NCBI GenBank assembly: GCA_029243605.1
Contig: JAQWRT010000010.1
Coordinates: 1-64,000 of the forward strand
Source: Myxococcota bacterium
GTDB lineage: Bacteria; Myxococcota_A; UBA9160; UBA4427
Direction of reading: 5' to 3'
Length of the DNA: 64,000 bases
How positions within the stretch are numbered: position 1 is the first letter of the stretch; the number at the start of each line of letters is the position of its first letter. The notes below the pieces were generated by a model. That model was not told the DNA's origin. It did no database searches and saw only the letters and a list, made by a program, of their open reading frames with translations. Position numbers and translations under genes: made by a program. This document shows, piece by piece, positions 44,897 through 53,601 of the stretch.

Positions 44897-46462
44897 ATGG
44901 CCAAACTCCTCAAACCCCTCGCCGGACGCCTCGGTGAGACGCCAGCCCTCAGCGACGAACGCGGGAGCACCTCCTGGAGCGAGTTGAATCAGCGCGTCAA
45001 CCGACTGATGGCCGCGCTCCAAGACGCCGGTCTGGGAAACGGCGACACCCTCTCGATCCTTTCGGAAAATCGTCGGGAATATTACGAGTGCATGCTCGCC
45101 GCCACCCATCTGGGGATTCGTTACGTCCCGGTCAATTGGCATTGGATCGGCGAAGAGGTGAGTTATGTCCTCGAGAACTCGGACTCCCAGGCTCTTATCG
45201 TCGGTGAGGCTTTTGGAGAACTGGGCCGGGATGCCCTGGCGCAGCCCGATTGCCCCGAATTGAAACTCGCTCTCATGATGCGCGACAAGGTGCCCGAGGG
45301 CTTTCAACCCTACGAAGCCGTCCTCGCCGAGCATTCTCCTTTAGAGGCCGAAGCCACCGGTCTGGGTGGGCCCATGTTCTACACCTCGGGCACCACGGGC
45401 CGACCCAAAGGTGTGGTCTCCGACTCTTTCTCCGGCGAGGGAAAACCCGTCGAATTGATGATGCTCGTCGGTCAGTCCATCGTGGGCAACCTGGGCATGC
45501 CCGAAACCGGCCGAACGCTACTCATCGGACCCGTCTATCATTCGGCCCAGTGGGCCTTCTCGTTCCTGCCCCTGCTCGCAGGCAATGCCATCGTCATGCG
45601 CCACGGTTTTGAAGCCGGGGAAACCCTGGACTTGATCGAAGAGCACTCGATCACCAATATCCACCTGGTACCCACTCAATTCGTCCGACTCTTGCGAGTC
45701 GATGCCGCCCGGCGTGAACGCTTCGATGCCTCGAGCCTGCAAGCGGTCTGGCATGGTGCCGCTCCGTGCTCACCCAAAACCAAACGGGCCATGATCGATT
45801 GGTGGGGAGAGAAGATCTCCGAGTATTACGGATCCACGGAAAGCGCCATCATTAGCACCATTGATTCCGCCGAGTGGCTCGAGCGCCCGGGATCTCTTGG
45901 CAAACCCCTCCCCAATCTTGAGGTCCGGGTCGTCAAGGAAGACGGTTCCATCGCCGCCCCAGGAGAGGCCGGTCAACTCTATTTTCGAAACCAGATGGGG
46001 ACGGATTTCGAGTACCACAAGGATCCCGAGAAGACCCAGGAAGCACACCTTGAACCCGGTGTTTTCAGCGTCGGCGATATCGGCTACCTCGACGAAGAGG
46101 GTTACCTCTTCATGAGTGACCGGAAGATCGACATGATCATTTCCGGTGGCGTCAACATATACCCGGCCGAAATCGAGGGCGTGCTCGTCTCACACCCCGC
46201 CATCGCCGATGCGGCGGTCTTCGGCATCCCCAACGAAGAATTCGGCGAAGAGGTCAAAGCCGCTGTGGAATTGCTCCCGGGGCATATTCCGGCCGAGCCC
46301 CTGGTCGAGGAACTCAAGGGATATTGCCGGAAGCATCTCGCCGGATACAAAATGCCGCGCTCCATCGATTTCGAGGAAAAACTTCCCCGCCATCCCACCG
46401 GGAAACTCTACAAGCGCCTCCTACGGGACCCCTACTGGGAAGGCCAAGGCCGAACTATTTGA
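44897..46462 (+). CDS. AMP-forming acyl-CoA synthetase
   Basis: The 521-residue protein has the P-loop-like motif MFYTSGTTGRPKG (residues 160-172), YGSTESAIISTI, GDIGYLDEEGYLFMSDR with the hinge, KIDMIISGGVNIYPAEIE, and the C-terminal catalytic Lys region RHPTGKLYKRLL. It activates a carboxylic acid as acyl-AMP and then acyl-CoA. The substrate is probably a medium-chain or aromatic acid. A 16-bp direct repeat and a Mo-enzyme gene follow. Confidence 0.93.
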   Translation: MAKLLKPLAGRLGETPALSDERGSTSWSELNQRVNRLMAALQDAGLGNGDTLSILSENRREYYECMLAATHLGIRYVPVNWHWIGEEVSYVLENSDSQALIVGEAFGELGRDALAQPDCPELKLALMMRDKVPEGFQPYEAVLAEHSPLEAEATGLGGPMFYTSGTTGRPKGVVSDSFSGEGKPVELMMLVGQSIVGNLGMPETGRTLLIGPVYHSAQWAFSFLPLLAGNAIVMRHGFEAGETLDLIEEHSITNIHLVPTQFVRLLRVDAARRERFDASSLQAVWHGAAPCSPKTKRAMIDWWGEKISEYYGSTESAIISTIDSAEWLERPGSLGKPLPNLEVRVVKEDGSIAAPGEAGQLYFRNQMGTDFEYHKDPEKTQEAHLEPGVFSVGDIGYLDEEGYLFMSDRKIDMIISGGVNIYPAEIEGVLVSHPAIADAAVFGIPNEEFGEEVKAAVELLPGHIPAEPLVEELKGYCRKHLAGYKMPRSIDFEEKLPRHPTGKLYKRLLRDPYWEGQGRTI

Positions 46463-46498
46463 CGCGCGGCTTGACGCAATAGTTGACGCGCGGCTTGA
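46459..46498. repeat. 16-bp direct repeat at the acyl-CoA synthetase 3' end
   Basis: TTGACGCGCGGCTTGA occurs at 46459-46474 and again at 46483-46498 (24-nt period). The first copy spans the synthetase stop codon. It may be a small duplication or a binding site upstream of the Mo-enzyme gene. Confidence 0.75.
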
Positions 46499-46579
46499 AG
46501 ACATCGACGGCTCGACCGTTCAGCCTTGGCGAGCGGGCGGCGGGCCTGACCCGGAACTAGAATCTATCTGGAGGCAATC

Positions 46580-48820
46580 ATGAAAAACGAAACGACCCGC
46601 AAGGTTTTCCGCACATGCTCGCTCTGCGAGGCGACATGCGGACTCGAGCTTGAGATCCAGGGCGACCGCGTCATCAAGGTTCGTGGCGACGCCGAAGACG
46701 TCTTCAGCGGCGGATATATCTGCCCCAAGGGCACCGCGATCGCCCGGGTTCACGAAGATCCCGACCGCCTGCGCAGCCCCTTGGTCAAGCGCAACGGAAA
46801 ACATGTCGAAGTCAGCTGGGATGAGGCCTTCGCGGAGATCGAGAAACGCCTTCTTCCCATCATGGAGAAGAATGGTCGGGACTCCGTGGCCGCCTACCTG
46901 GGCAATCCGAACGTTCATAACCTGGCGGGCGCCTTCTACGTCCGGCCCGTCCTGAAAGCTCTCGGAACCCGCAACATCTACTCTGCGAGTACGGTGGATC
47001 AGATTCCCCGGCACGTTTCCTCGGGCGCCCTCTTCGGAGCACCCGGCACCATCCCGGTGCCCGACCTCGATCGAACAGATTTCCTGCTGATGCTCGGGGC
47101 CAACCCCCTGGAATCCAATGGGAGCCTCTGCACCGCTCCCGATTTCCCCGGCCGGCTCAAAGCGATCCAGAAACGCGGCGGCCGCATCGTCGTAATCGAT
47201 CCTCGGCGTACCCGAACCGCGCGTCTGGCGGACGAGCACCTTTTCGTGCGACCCGGGAGCGATGCCCTGGCCCTCGCGGCCATGATTCATACCCTCTTTG
47301 AAGAAGATCTCGTCGATCTCGGCTCCGTGGCCGAGCACATCAATGGACTGGACGAGGTGCGAGTCGCCGTCCAACCCTTCTCCCCCGAACGCGTCGCCGA
47401 GCGGTGCGGCATCGAGGCCGGGGTCCTCCGTCGACTGGCCCGGGAACTCGCAGCCGCCGAGCGAGGCGCGGTCTACGGCCGGATCGGGATCCACACCGTA
47501 AGCTTCGGGACCCTCGCGTCCTGGGCCACCGATGTGCTCAATATTCTGACGGGGAATCTGGATCGACCCGGTGGCTCCATGTTTCCCAAGGCCCCGGGTT
47601 CCCGGGCGCAACAACGCGCGGGCGGGCGAGGTTTTGCCACGGGTCGCTGGAAGAGCCGAGTGCGCGAGTTGCCCGAGGTCATGGGCGAATTCCCCGTGGC
47701 GACCCTGGCCGACGAAATGGAGACCGACGGCGAAGGTCAAGTTCGCGCCCTGGTCACCATCGGGGGGAACCCCGCACTCTCTACCCCCGATTCCGAACGC
47801 CTAGAAAAGGCCATCGAAAACCTCGACTTCATGGTGAGTGTCGACATTTACTGCAACGAAACTACTCGGCATGCCGACGTCATCCTGCCCCCGCCTTCGC
47901 TCCTCGAGCGCGGGCACTATGACCTCTCCTTCGCCAGCCTTGCCGTCCGCAATGTGGCCAACTACTCGCCACCGGTTTTCGAAGCCCAGGGGCCCAGCGA
48001 AGCGGTCATCCTGGCGCGGCTCGCCGGGGTGATCGGCGGCCAGGGAGCCGATGCGAAGCCCGAAGCGATTGACGACATGATGCAGCGGGGGCTGATCGAA
48101 GGGCACATCGCGAACCCCGAGTCCCCCATTCACGGCGCGGTGGTCGACGAAGTGCTCGCGCGCGTTTCCGGGAGACCCGGACCCGAAGCCCTTCTCGACA
48201 TCATGCTGCGCATGGGCCCCTACGGTGACGGATTTGACGACTCGGCCGAAGGGCTCTCCCTGGAACGCCTTGAGGCTCGGCCGCACGGTATCGACCTCGG
48301 CCCCCTGGAGCCGCGAGTTCCCGAAATCCTCTCCACTCCCTCGGCGCGAATCGAGTTGGCGGGAGGCGATATTCTCACCGAACTCGATCGACTCGACCGA
48401 GTGCTCGCCGAAGCCGAACCCGAGGGCCTGCTCTTGATCGGCCGGCGGCACCTGCGCTCGAATAATTCCTGGATGCACAACGTGGAATCCCTGGTCAAGG
48501 GCCAGGCTCGCTGCACCCTCCAGATGCACCCGGACGATGCCCGGGAGCGGGAGCTCGCGAACGGCAGCCTCGCCTCAATCGCGTCCCGGGTGGGCCAGAT
48601 CGCGGCCCCGGTGGAAATCAGCGACGATCTCATGCCGGGGGTCGTCTCACTCCCCCACGGCTGGGGACACGGCCAACCCGGGAGCCGGCTTTCCGTGGCC
48701 GCAGCCCATCCCGGGGTCAACAGCAACCGCCTCACCGACGGCCGCCCCCTCGACCCCCTTTCGGGGAACGCCGTGCTCAACGCGATCCCGGTGGAGGTCT
48801 CGGCCCCGAAACCGAGTTAG
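46580..48820 (+). CDS. Molybdopterin (bis-PGD) oxidoreductase
   Basis: The 746-residue protein has the N-terminal [4Fe-4S] motif C13-x2-C16-x3-C20 plus C48 (TCSLCEATCG...ICPKG). It also has DMSO-reductase-family segments such as RIVVIDPRRTRTA, GNLDRPGGSMFPKAPG and FMVSVDIYCNETTRHADVIL. The C-terminal MopB domain has LLIGRRHLRSNNSWMHN and LPHGWGHGQPGSRLSV. There is no Tat signal, so it should be cytoplasmic. The Mo ligand and substrate were not assigned. An electron-transfer partner is not adjacent. Confidence 0.9.
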   Translation: MKNETTRKVFRTCSLCEATCGLELEIQGDRVIKVRGDAEDVFSGGYICPKGTAIARVHEDPDRLRSPLVKRNGKHVEVSWDEAFAEIEKRLLPIMEKNGRDSVAAYLGNPNVHNLAGAFYVRPVLKALGTRNIYSASTVDQIPRHVSSGALFGAPGTIPVPDLDRTDFLLMLGANPLESNGSLCTAPDFPGRLKAIQKRGGRIVVIDPRRTRTARLADEHLFVRPGSDALALAAMIHTLFEEDLVDLGSVAEHINGLDEVRVAVQPFSPERVAERCGIEAGVLRRLARELAAAERGAVYGRIGIHTVSFGTLASWATDVLNILTGNLDRPGGSMFPKAPGSRAQQRAGGRGFATGRWKSRVRELPEVMGEFPVATLADEMETDGEGQVRALVTIGGNPALSTPDSERLEKAIENLDFMVSVDIYCNETTRHADVILPPPSLLERGHYDLSFASLAVRNVANYSPPVFEAQGPSEAVILARLAGVIGGQGADAKPEAIDDMMQRGLIEGHIANPESPIHGAVVDEVLARVSGRPGPEALLDIMLRMGPYGDGFDDSAEGLSLERLEARPHGIDLGPLEPRVPEILSTPSARIELAGGDILTELDRLDRVLAEAEPEGLLLIGRRHLRSNNSWMHNVESLVKGQARCTLQMHPDDARERELANGSLASIASRVGQIAAPVEISDDLMPGVVSLPHGWGHGQPGSRLSVAAAHPGVNSNRLTDGRPLDPLSGNAVLNAIPVEVSAPKPS

Positions 48821-48970
48821 GCCGGCGGCGGAAACTTCCCCTCGGGGAAGAAGAGAGGGGGCCAAGCGTTGGCTCCATGGCGCCGACTTGGGAATCCCGG
48901 CCCGGAGACCAAGTGTGCTTGACGCCCTGGGAAAATTCGGCACACTCAAACCGGAACTCAACTCCGGTCT

Positions 48971-49645
48971 GTGATTATGCCCCCGACAGATACCTCCCTC
49001 CAGTGGATTCGCCCGGCGCGCCAGGCGCGAACCCAGCAGACCCTCGAACGGCTGCTGGACGCGAGCGAACTCCTTCTCCAGGACAAGGGCTTCGACGATA
49101 TCCACGTAAGCGAGATCGCCCTGCGAGCGAATACCTCGGTGGCCAGTTTCTACCGACGCTTCAAGGACAAGAACGCCCTGCTCTACTCGCTTCACGAACG
49201 CTTTACTCTTGCCGCGATGGCGACTGCCGACGACGCACTCGACCCGAACCGCTGGGCCGACTCGAGTATTCGGGAAATTCTCGAGAGCTTTTTGCCCTTT
49301 CTCATCGAGGTTCTTCAAAGCCAGAGCGAATTGCAGCGCGCTGTCTATCGAATCGCCCTCTCCGATGAGTCCATTCGCGAGCTCTCCAACAGACTCCGCC
49401 ACGACGTCCTCAGCGGTGTCTCCCGATTATTGCTCGCCCGAAGGTCCGAGATCCGGCACCCGGAACCCGAGAGCGCCGTTCCCTTCGCCCTAGTTCAAGC
49501 CGCTGCCCTGCTCACCGAGTGGTACCTGACGGGCATGAAGGACACATCCATTCTTCACCTGACCGATCGGCAGATCGCCAACCAGATTGTTCAATCCTGT
49601 TGCAGCTACCTGGTTACCTGCAACGCTGAAACCCAAGAAGCGTAG
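48971..49645 (+). CDS. TetR-family transcriptional regulator
   Basis: The 224-residue protein has an N-terminal TetR helix-turn-helix (RTQQTLERLLDASELLLQDK, FDDIHVSEIALRANTSVASF and YRRFKDKNALLYSL) and a helical ligand domain without close recognisable matches. It is 12 nt upstream of two ferritin-like genes on the same strand and is likely to regulate them. The signal is unknown. An alternative ATG is at 48977. Confidence 0.86.
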   Translation: MIMPPTDTSLQWIRPARQARTQQTLERLLDASELLLQDKGFDDIHVSEIALRANTSVASFYRRFKDKNALLYSLHERFTLAAMATADDALDPNRWADSSIREILESFLPFLIEVLQSQSELQRAVYRIALSDESIRELSNRLRHDVLSGVSRLLLARRSEIRHPEPESAVPFALVQAAALLTEWYLTGMKDTSILHLTDRQIANQIVQSCCSYLVTCNAETQEA

Positions 49646-49657
49646 AGGAGAGAGACC

Positions 49658-50617
49658 GTGAAACGTTTTATAGATCATGAGGAGTTGGCTCGGGATAGCC
49701 GGTTTATCCGTCAGGATGCTGCCCAGGCCAACGTAATTTCCAGCCTGCCTGATGACGTCGAAACCGTAGTCAACGTTTTCGAACAATTCGGTCCCATCAT
49801 CGAAGCGGGTGTCAGAGGCACTTCGGCGGAGCCGCTCTTCGAAGAACTCGGCCCGGGTTTCATGCTCACGGTTCTCAACGAGCCCCTCGACCCCGACGCC
49901 CCCGCAGCCGTTCCGCGCCTTCTGCTCAGAATGCATGGCATTTTCGTCGGTGAACTGCAGGCTCTCGAGGGTGCGGCCCGGTCGCTTTGGGATTTTCCCG
50001 ACGCGCCCTGGGAATTTAAAATGAACATGGCTCGGCAATGCTGGGACGAGGCCCGTCATCTTCAGATTTTCGAGAAACTCCTCGTTCATCTGGGCGGACA
50101 TGTCGGCATGTATCCGGAAAGCACCTTTCTCTTCGAAGCTTGCTGTAGCGAAGATCCCGCCATGCGGGTTGCCGGGGTGAACCGTGGTCTCGAAGGGCTC
50201 GCTTGCGATGTTTTCCGCGACATGATCCGCTTCGCTAACAAGACGGGTGATGAAGTCATGAAGCAGGCCGTTGATTACGTTCTCGCGGATGAAATCACCC
50301 ACGTGCGATTCGGAAGTGAATGGGTGAAGGAATTCACGAAGGACAACCCCGAACACCTCAAACGAACTCAGGATTTCCGCCGTGAGGTCGACAAGCGCTT
50401 CAGCTTTGGCGGAGCCCGATCCGACCGTGAGGATGCAGCGATCCCCATTGCCCGAGAAGATCGCCTCGAGGCCGGCTTCACCGAAGAAGAGCTCCAGGAA
50501 CTCTCGGAGATCTCCGGGGTGGGGCCGTCGAAGAAGACCCTCAGCGAAGCCGCTCAGATCCTGCGTGACCGGTATCACGAGACCCGCAAAGCCCAGCAAG
50601 AGGGGGCATCCTCATGA
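49658..50617 (+). CDS. Ferritin-like diiron protein, DUF455-related
   Basis: The 319-residue protein has an all-helical core with a complete ferritin-like diiron set: E99 and E104 (GELQALE), E131-x-x-H134 (WDEARHLQIF), E179 (NRGLEGLACDVF) and E212-x-x-H215 (DEITHVRFG). This matches DUF455 and related ferritin-like families; whether it is an oxidase, oxygenase or iron store is unknown. The GTG start has AGAGGAGAG before it. It follows the TetR gene by 12 nt and overlaps the next ferritin-like gene by 4 nt (ATGA), so the pair is translationally coupled. Confidence 0.8.
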   Translation: MKRFIDHEELARDSRFIRQDAAQANVISSLPDDVETVVNVFEQFGPIIEAGVRGTSAEPLFEELGPGFMLTVLNEPLDPDAPAAVPRLLLRMHGIFVGELQALEGAARSLWDFPDAPWEFKMNMARQCWDEARHLQIFEKLLVHLGGHVGMYPESTFLFEACCSEDPAMRVAGVNRGLEGLACDVFRDMIRFANKTGDEVMKQAVDYVLADEITHVRFGSEWVKEFTKDNPEHLKRTQDFRREVDKRFSFGGARSDREDAAIPIAREDRLEAGFTEEELQELSEISGVGPSKKTLSEAAQILRDRYHETRKAQQEGASS

Positions 50618-51297
50618 GCGAACGAATGTACCCCGGACTCACTCAGGAAGAGCGAACCGGATTTGCTCCCTATTCGGCCTTTGATATCCCCGCCGACCTG
50701 CGCGAGTTGCATGGTCGATACGATGTCGAAGCCACCGCCCTTCGGGTTCGCAATTTTCGCTACGCGGAAGAATGGATGGTGATGATGATGGGGGGTTGGG
50801 TCGCCACCATTCCCGAGATCCCCGTCAAAACCGGCCTTGGCAAAGTCATCTGGGAAACCGCTCAAGCCGCCGACGAGTTGGGGAAGCGCCTACCCGAACT
50901 CCGCTGCGGGCGGAAATCTCTCGAAGCGAGCGAGGCGCCGAACACTGCATTCGCCGATTTCATTCAGGAGGTCAGCAACCCAGAGACACCGGACCTGACC
51001 ATCGAGAAATTGTCTGGAGTTTTCGATGTCCTGATTCCGCACCTGGTCGAGATCTACGAAATGCACAACCGCGAAACCGATGCCATCTGCGATGCGCCGA
51101 CCATCGAAATTCTCGAACACATGGTTCGGCGTAAGCGTCAGCACATCCAGTGGGGTCAGGAAGTTCTCGACGCTCTCTGCGATGACGACGAGACCCAGCA
51201 GAGGCGACGCGATCGAGCAAACCAACTCTCGGGACTTCTCAAAGAGAGTGGCGGCGTCACGGGTGTACTCGAAACGGGTCAAGCCTCACTCAATTAG
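50614..51297 (+). CDS. Second ferritin-like protein with degenerate metal site
   Basis: The 227-residue helical protein appears to be a divergent partner of the preceding diiron protein. Candidate ligands E53 (RYAEEW), E81-x-x-Q84 (WETAQAADELGKRL), E146/E149 and E168/H177 (ILEHMVRRKRQHIQWGQ) follow the ferritin spacing. However, the ExxH pairs are altered (Q in place of H at 84, and no clean second ExxH). It may be a non-catalytic subunit or bind metal differently. I do not recognise a named family. The ATG overlaps the upstream TGA. A terminator follows. Confidence 0.72.
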   Translation: MSERMYPGLTQEERTGFAPYSAFDIPADLRELHGRYDVEATALRVRNFRYAEEWMVMMMGGWVATIPEIPVKTGLGKVIWETAQAADELGKRLPELRCGRKSLEASEAPNTAFADFIQEVSNPETPDLTIEKLSGVFDVLIPHLVEIYEMHNRETDAICDAPTIEILEHMVRRKRQHIQWGQEVLDALCDDDETQQRRRDRANQLSGLLKESGGVTGVLETGQASLN

Positions 51298-51335
51298 GGG
51301 CTTAGGCAATACCCGAAAAAAAAGAGAGCAACCAG

Positions 51336-51367
51336 GGGGGCGGCGTTAGCGAACGTCGCCCCCTTTT
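51336..51367. terminator. Bidirectional terminator between ferritin-like and DUF2889 genes
   Basis: A 12-bp stem with one G-U pair (GGGGGCGGCGTT at 51336-51347, AACGTCGCCCCC at 51352-51363) and a 4-nt loop is followed by TTTT on the plus strand. A run of eight A (about 51316-51323) lies on the other side. It serves the ferritin-like operon and overlaps the stop of the convergent DUF2889 gene. Confidence 0.8.
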
Positions 51368-51954
51368 GTGTTCGAGAACCAAATTCGACGCACAGGCATC
51401 TTCTGCCCTCGCATTTTCAGGGGCGTGGCCTTCTCGGCGACCAATCCAGCCCTCTCTTCGTCGTAGGAAAAGCATGTGTTCCGCATGCCAGGAATCGAGT
51501 TCAATACATTCTTGTGTCGCTCTCCCGGGTTGTCCTCTGCCTCGCGCTGCTCCTTCGGAATCGCCGAAAAATGCCGGACGAAATGCAATTGGTACGCCGC
51601 CTGGGCGATCTCAACCACGAGCTCGGAAACCCTGTGGCAGCCGCCGCGCCCACCCACCTGCTTTCTCGCGAGGCCAGTAAAACCCGCCTCTACTCGCATC
51701 CCCACAAGCTTTTCGATATTGGGGTGAGACATATTGCAGATATTGGTGAAGGGCCCATTTCGGATTTCCGATCGAGCGGCCACAATTTCAAGGGAGGGGT
51801 GAATAATCTCGACCTCGGCATGCACATCGTGGATTTCGTCCTGCAAGAAAGCAGCGATCAGAAATCGGTCTGAGCCAAGCGGATATATATCCACCTGTTT
51901 TTTTCGGTGGTAGATCGAGGTGACATCTCTTTCGGTTTTTTCGATTTCAGGCAT
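51346..51954 (-). CDS. DUF2889 family protein
   Basis: The protein is about 202 residues from the ATG at 51954. It has the DUF2889 pattern: a variable N terminus, HDVHAEVEIIHPSLEIVAAR, a short Cys-containing loop (NGPFTNICNMSHPNIEKL), VGMRVEAGFTGLARKQVGGR, then GGCHRVSELVVEIAQAAYQ. The family has no established biochemical activity. The upstream open-frame extension to 52029 would overlap the Rieske ferredoxin gene and is rejected. It is co-directional with that gene (31 nt apart) and probably co-transcribed. Confidence 0.8.
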   Translation of the reverse strand: MPEIEKTERDVTSIYHRKKQVDIYPLGSDRFLIAAFLQDEIHDVHAEVEIIHPSLEIVAARSEIRNGPFTNICNMSHPNIEKLVGMRVEAGFTGLARKQVGGRGGCHRVSELVVEIAQAAYQLHFVRHFSAIPKEQREAEDNPGERHKNVLNSIPGMRNTCFSYDEERAGLVAEKATPLKMRGQKMPVRRIWFSNTKGGDVR

Positions 51955-51985
51955 CTGCCCATTAACGCGAAGGAGTGAGCCCTCG

Positions 51986-52318
51986 TCAAGGCTTCTCGGC
52001 TTTTCGAAGCGGGCCGATCCGAAGCACATTTCCCGTGCGTTCTACCGAAAAGACCCCCAGGGACGAGCGACCGGGCAACTCGAGCGCCCTGCCGCTACGG
52101 ACATCGAAGACCGCTCCGTGGGAGACGCACTCGAGTTCGCATCCGCGCAGGCTTCCCGTATCAAGAGGAATATCCGCATGGCTGCATCTGTTTTCGACTG
52201 CGTAGAATTCTCCGTCGACGTTGCAGACCAGCACGGAGATCTCACCCCAGCGGAAGGCCTTCATCTCACCCGGAGCGAGACCTTCGACTTCGACCTCTAA
52301 TTCTTTCATCGCTGACAC
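51986..52318 (-). CDS. Rieske-type [2Fe-2S] ferredoxin
   Basis: The 110-residue protein has the complete Rieske ligand set C45-x-H47 (ENRCSHAD) and C64-x2-H67 (LECVSHGAVFD), and no catalytic domain. This fits the soluble BphF/NirD-like ferredoxins that carry electrons to Rieske oxygenases. GTG 52318 is the start, with AGGAGG 7 nt upstream; an ATG at 52309 is also in frame. It is the only stand-alone Rieske ferredoxin in the window, and three Rieske oxygenases lack adjacent partners. Confidence 0.92.
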   Translation of the reverse strand: MSAMKELEVEVEGLAPGEMKAFRWGEISVLVCNVDGEFYAVENRCSHADIPLDTGSLRGCELECVSHGAVFDVRSGRALELPGRSSLGVFSVERTGNVLRIGPLRKAEKP

Positions 52319-52477
52319 TCACGTTCCTCCTGGCCAGCGCCCGCTATGCGTCATTGGGCCGAAGTGTCGCACCTTGAGGTCGCCCTTGCTCGCCGAGGAT
52401 GCCTTTGCGCACTCTCCCGCATCGGATACCTTTCGCTGAAGAAAATTTTTGGACGACGCGCCAAATTAGGGGGTCGC

Positions 52478-52873
52478 ATGAGCCGAACCAAAAACATCCT
52501 TCTCCACATCATGGCGGCCTTTTATATCTTCGCGGGTTTCAGCCACCTGGCTAATCCAGAGTTCTTCCTGGCGATTATTCCCCCGGCACTTCCCGAGCCC
52601 GAGCTCTTAAATGTCGTTTCCGGTCTTGCCGAGATCGTACTCGGCGTCTTTCTCCTGAACCCCGCGACCCGATCACTGGCCGCTTGGGGGGTCATCGCGC
52701 TCTTGATCGCGGTTTTCCCCGCCAATCTCTACGCCGCGACGGATAACGTCGGTCCGGGCGGACCGGGAACCGGGGCGGGCGCCGCCAACTGGGTCCGGCT
52801 GCCCTTCCAGCTTGTCTTCATCGCCTGGGCGTGGTGGTACACCCAGCCAGACAACTCAAGTGAGTCGAGTTAG
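52478..52873 (+). CDS. DoxX-like small membrane protein
   Basis: The 131-residue protein has four predicted transmembrane segments: ILLHIMAAFYIFAGFSHLA; ELLNVVSGLAEIVLGVFLLN; SLAAWGVIALLIAVFPANLY; and VRLPFQLVFIAWAWWYTQ. The FAGxxH, LxGxxEI and PANLY pattern is that of DoxX-like family members. The function is unsettled; relatives are linked to quinone or thiosulfate oxidation. AGGGGG precedes the ATG. It is the first of three small co-directional membrane-protein genes ahead of the convergent cox operon. Confidence 0.8.
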   Translation: MSRTKNILLHIMAAFYIFAGFSHLANPEFFLAIIPPALPEPELLNVVSGLAEIVLGVFLLNPATRSLAAWGVIALLIAVFPANLYAATDNVGPGGPGTGAGAANWVRLPFQLVFIAWAWWYTQPDNSSESS

Positions 52874-52950
52874 TGCGAGGTGGCGACGGCGAGGAAAAAA
52901 CTGAGATCAGCGAGGACGAGAGCGAGCGAAGCCCGAGTCTCGAGAGTTTT

Positions 52951-53229
52951 ATGATGCACTATCTCGAGGACTCTATGCTCTGGCCCATCGTCATCGTCGT
53001 GATTGGACACGCCGTGGCACTCGCCTCTTTCGCCCTGCTCCTCGCCGTACGAGAACGGAGGCCCTCGGCCATGATGGCCACCGCCCTCCTTCTCTACATG
53101 AGCTTTCTGGGAATTCGGTGGGAGTACCGCCGGCACGGAAACCTGAAGGCCATCACCTGGCTGCTTCTGGTGACTTGGCTACTCAGTGGGCTTACTGCCT
53201 ACCTCGGGCATACCTATAAATTCCTATAG
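52951..53229 (+). CDS. Small predicted membrane protein, unknown function
   Basis: The protein is about 92 residues from ATG 52951 (a GTG at 52873 gives 118 residues with an acidic, non-membrane start). It has three hydrophobic segments: LWPIVIVVIGHAVALASFALLL; AMMATALLLYMSFLGIRWEY; and AITWLLLVTWLLSGLTAYLG. I do not recognise the family. The gene begins shortly after the DoxX-like gene and has no obvious homologue by eye. Confidence 0.5.
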   Translation: MMHYLEDSMLWPIVIVVIGHAVALASFALLLAVRERRPSAMMATALLLYMSFLGIRWEYRRHGNLKAITWLLLVTWLLSGLTAYLGHTYKFL

Positions 53230-53343
53230 ACCCGAGTTGCCGGCGAAGGCAGCCCCGTAGCCCTGGGTACTGAATCCAACGCGCCAAAGGGCAATCACTG
53301 GGGTGCCTGGGTAACCAGCGCCTGGAAATTCAGGAGAACCACC

Positions 53344-53544
53344 GTGTCTCTTATCGAGTCCATCAAGCGTCACCCCTTCCACGCGACCGGAGTGGTCTCC
53401 TTTGCCGCGGCGGGTTCAGCCCTGGCCTTCTTCCTGATCTCGAACGAGCTCGACGTCTTTCGGAGAGTCCTCGGAGGCGGTCTTCTCGGGGCTCTATCCT
53501 GGTTCATCGTCAGCTTTGGTAGCCTGATCGGTGACGGCGACTGA
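53344..53544 (+). CDS. Small (66-aa) predicted membrane protein
   Basis: The 66-residue protein starts at GTG with AGGAG 7 nt upstream. It has two hydrophobic segments, one at about residues 14-33 (VVSFAAAGSALAFFLI) and one at about 43-62 (GGGLLGALSWFIVSFGSL). A basic N terminus suggests membrane insertion. The family is not recognised. Confidence 0.55.
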   Translation: MSLIESIKRHPFHATGVVSFAAAGSALAFFLISNELDVFRRVLGGGLLGALSWFIVSFGSLIGDGD

Positions 53545-53601
53545 GTGCGGGAAGGGCAACCCCAGTTCGGGAAGGGCGACCGGGTCCGGGAAGGGCGAGT
53601 C

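Noticed and set aside
46520-48529. Minus-strand frames of 200-400 codons over the molybdopterin oxidoreductase
   Set aside because: They are antisense shadows; the plus-strand protein has the complete Fe-S ligand set and Mo-enzyme motifs.
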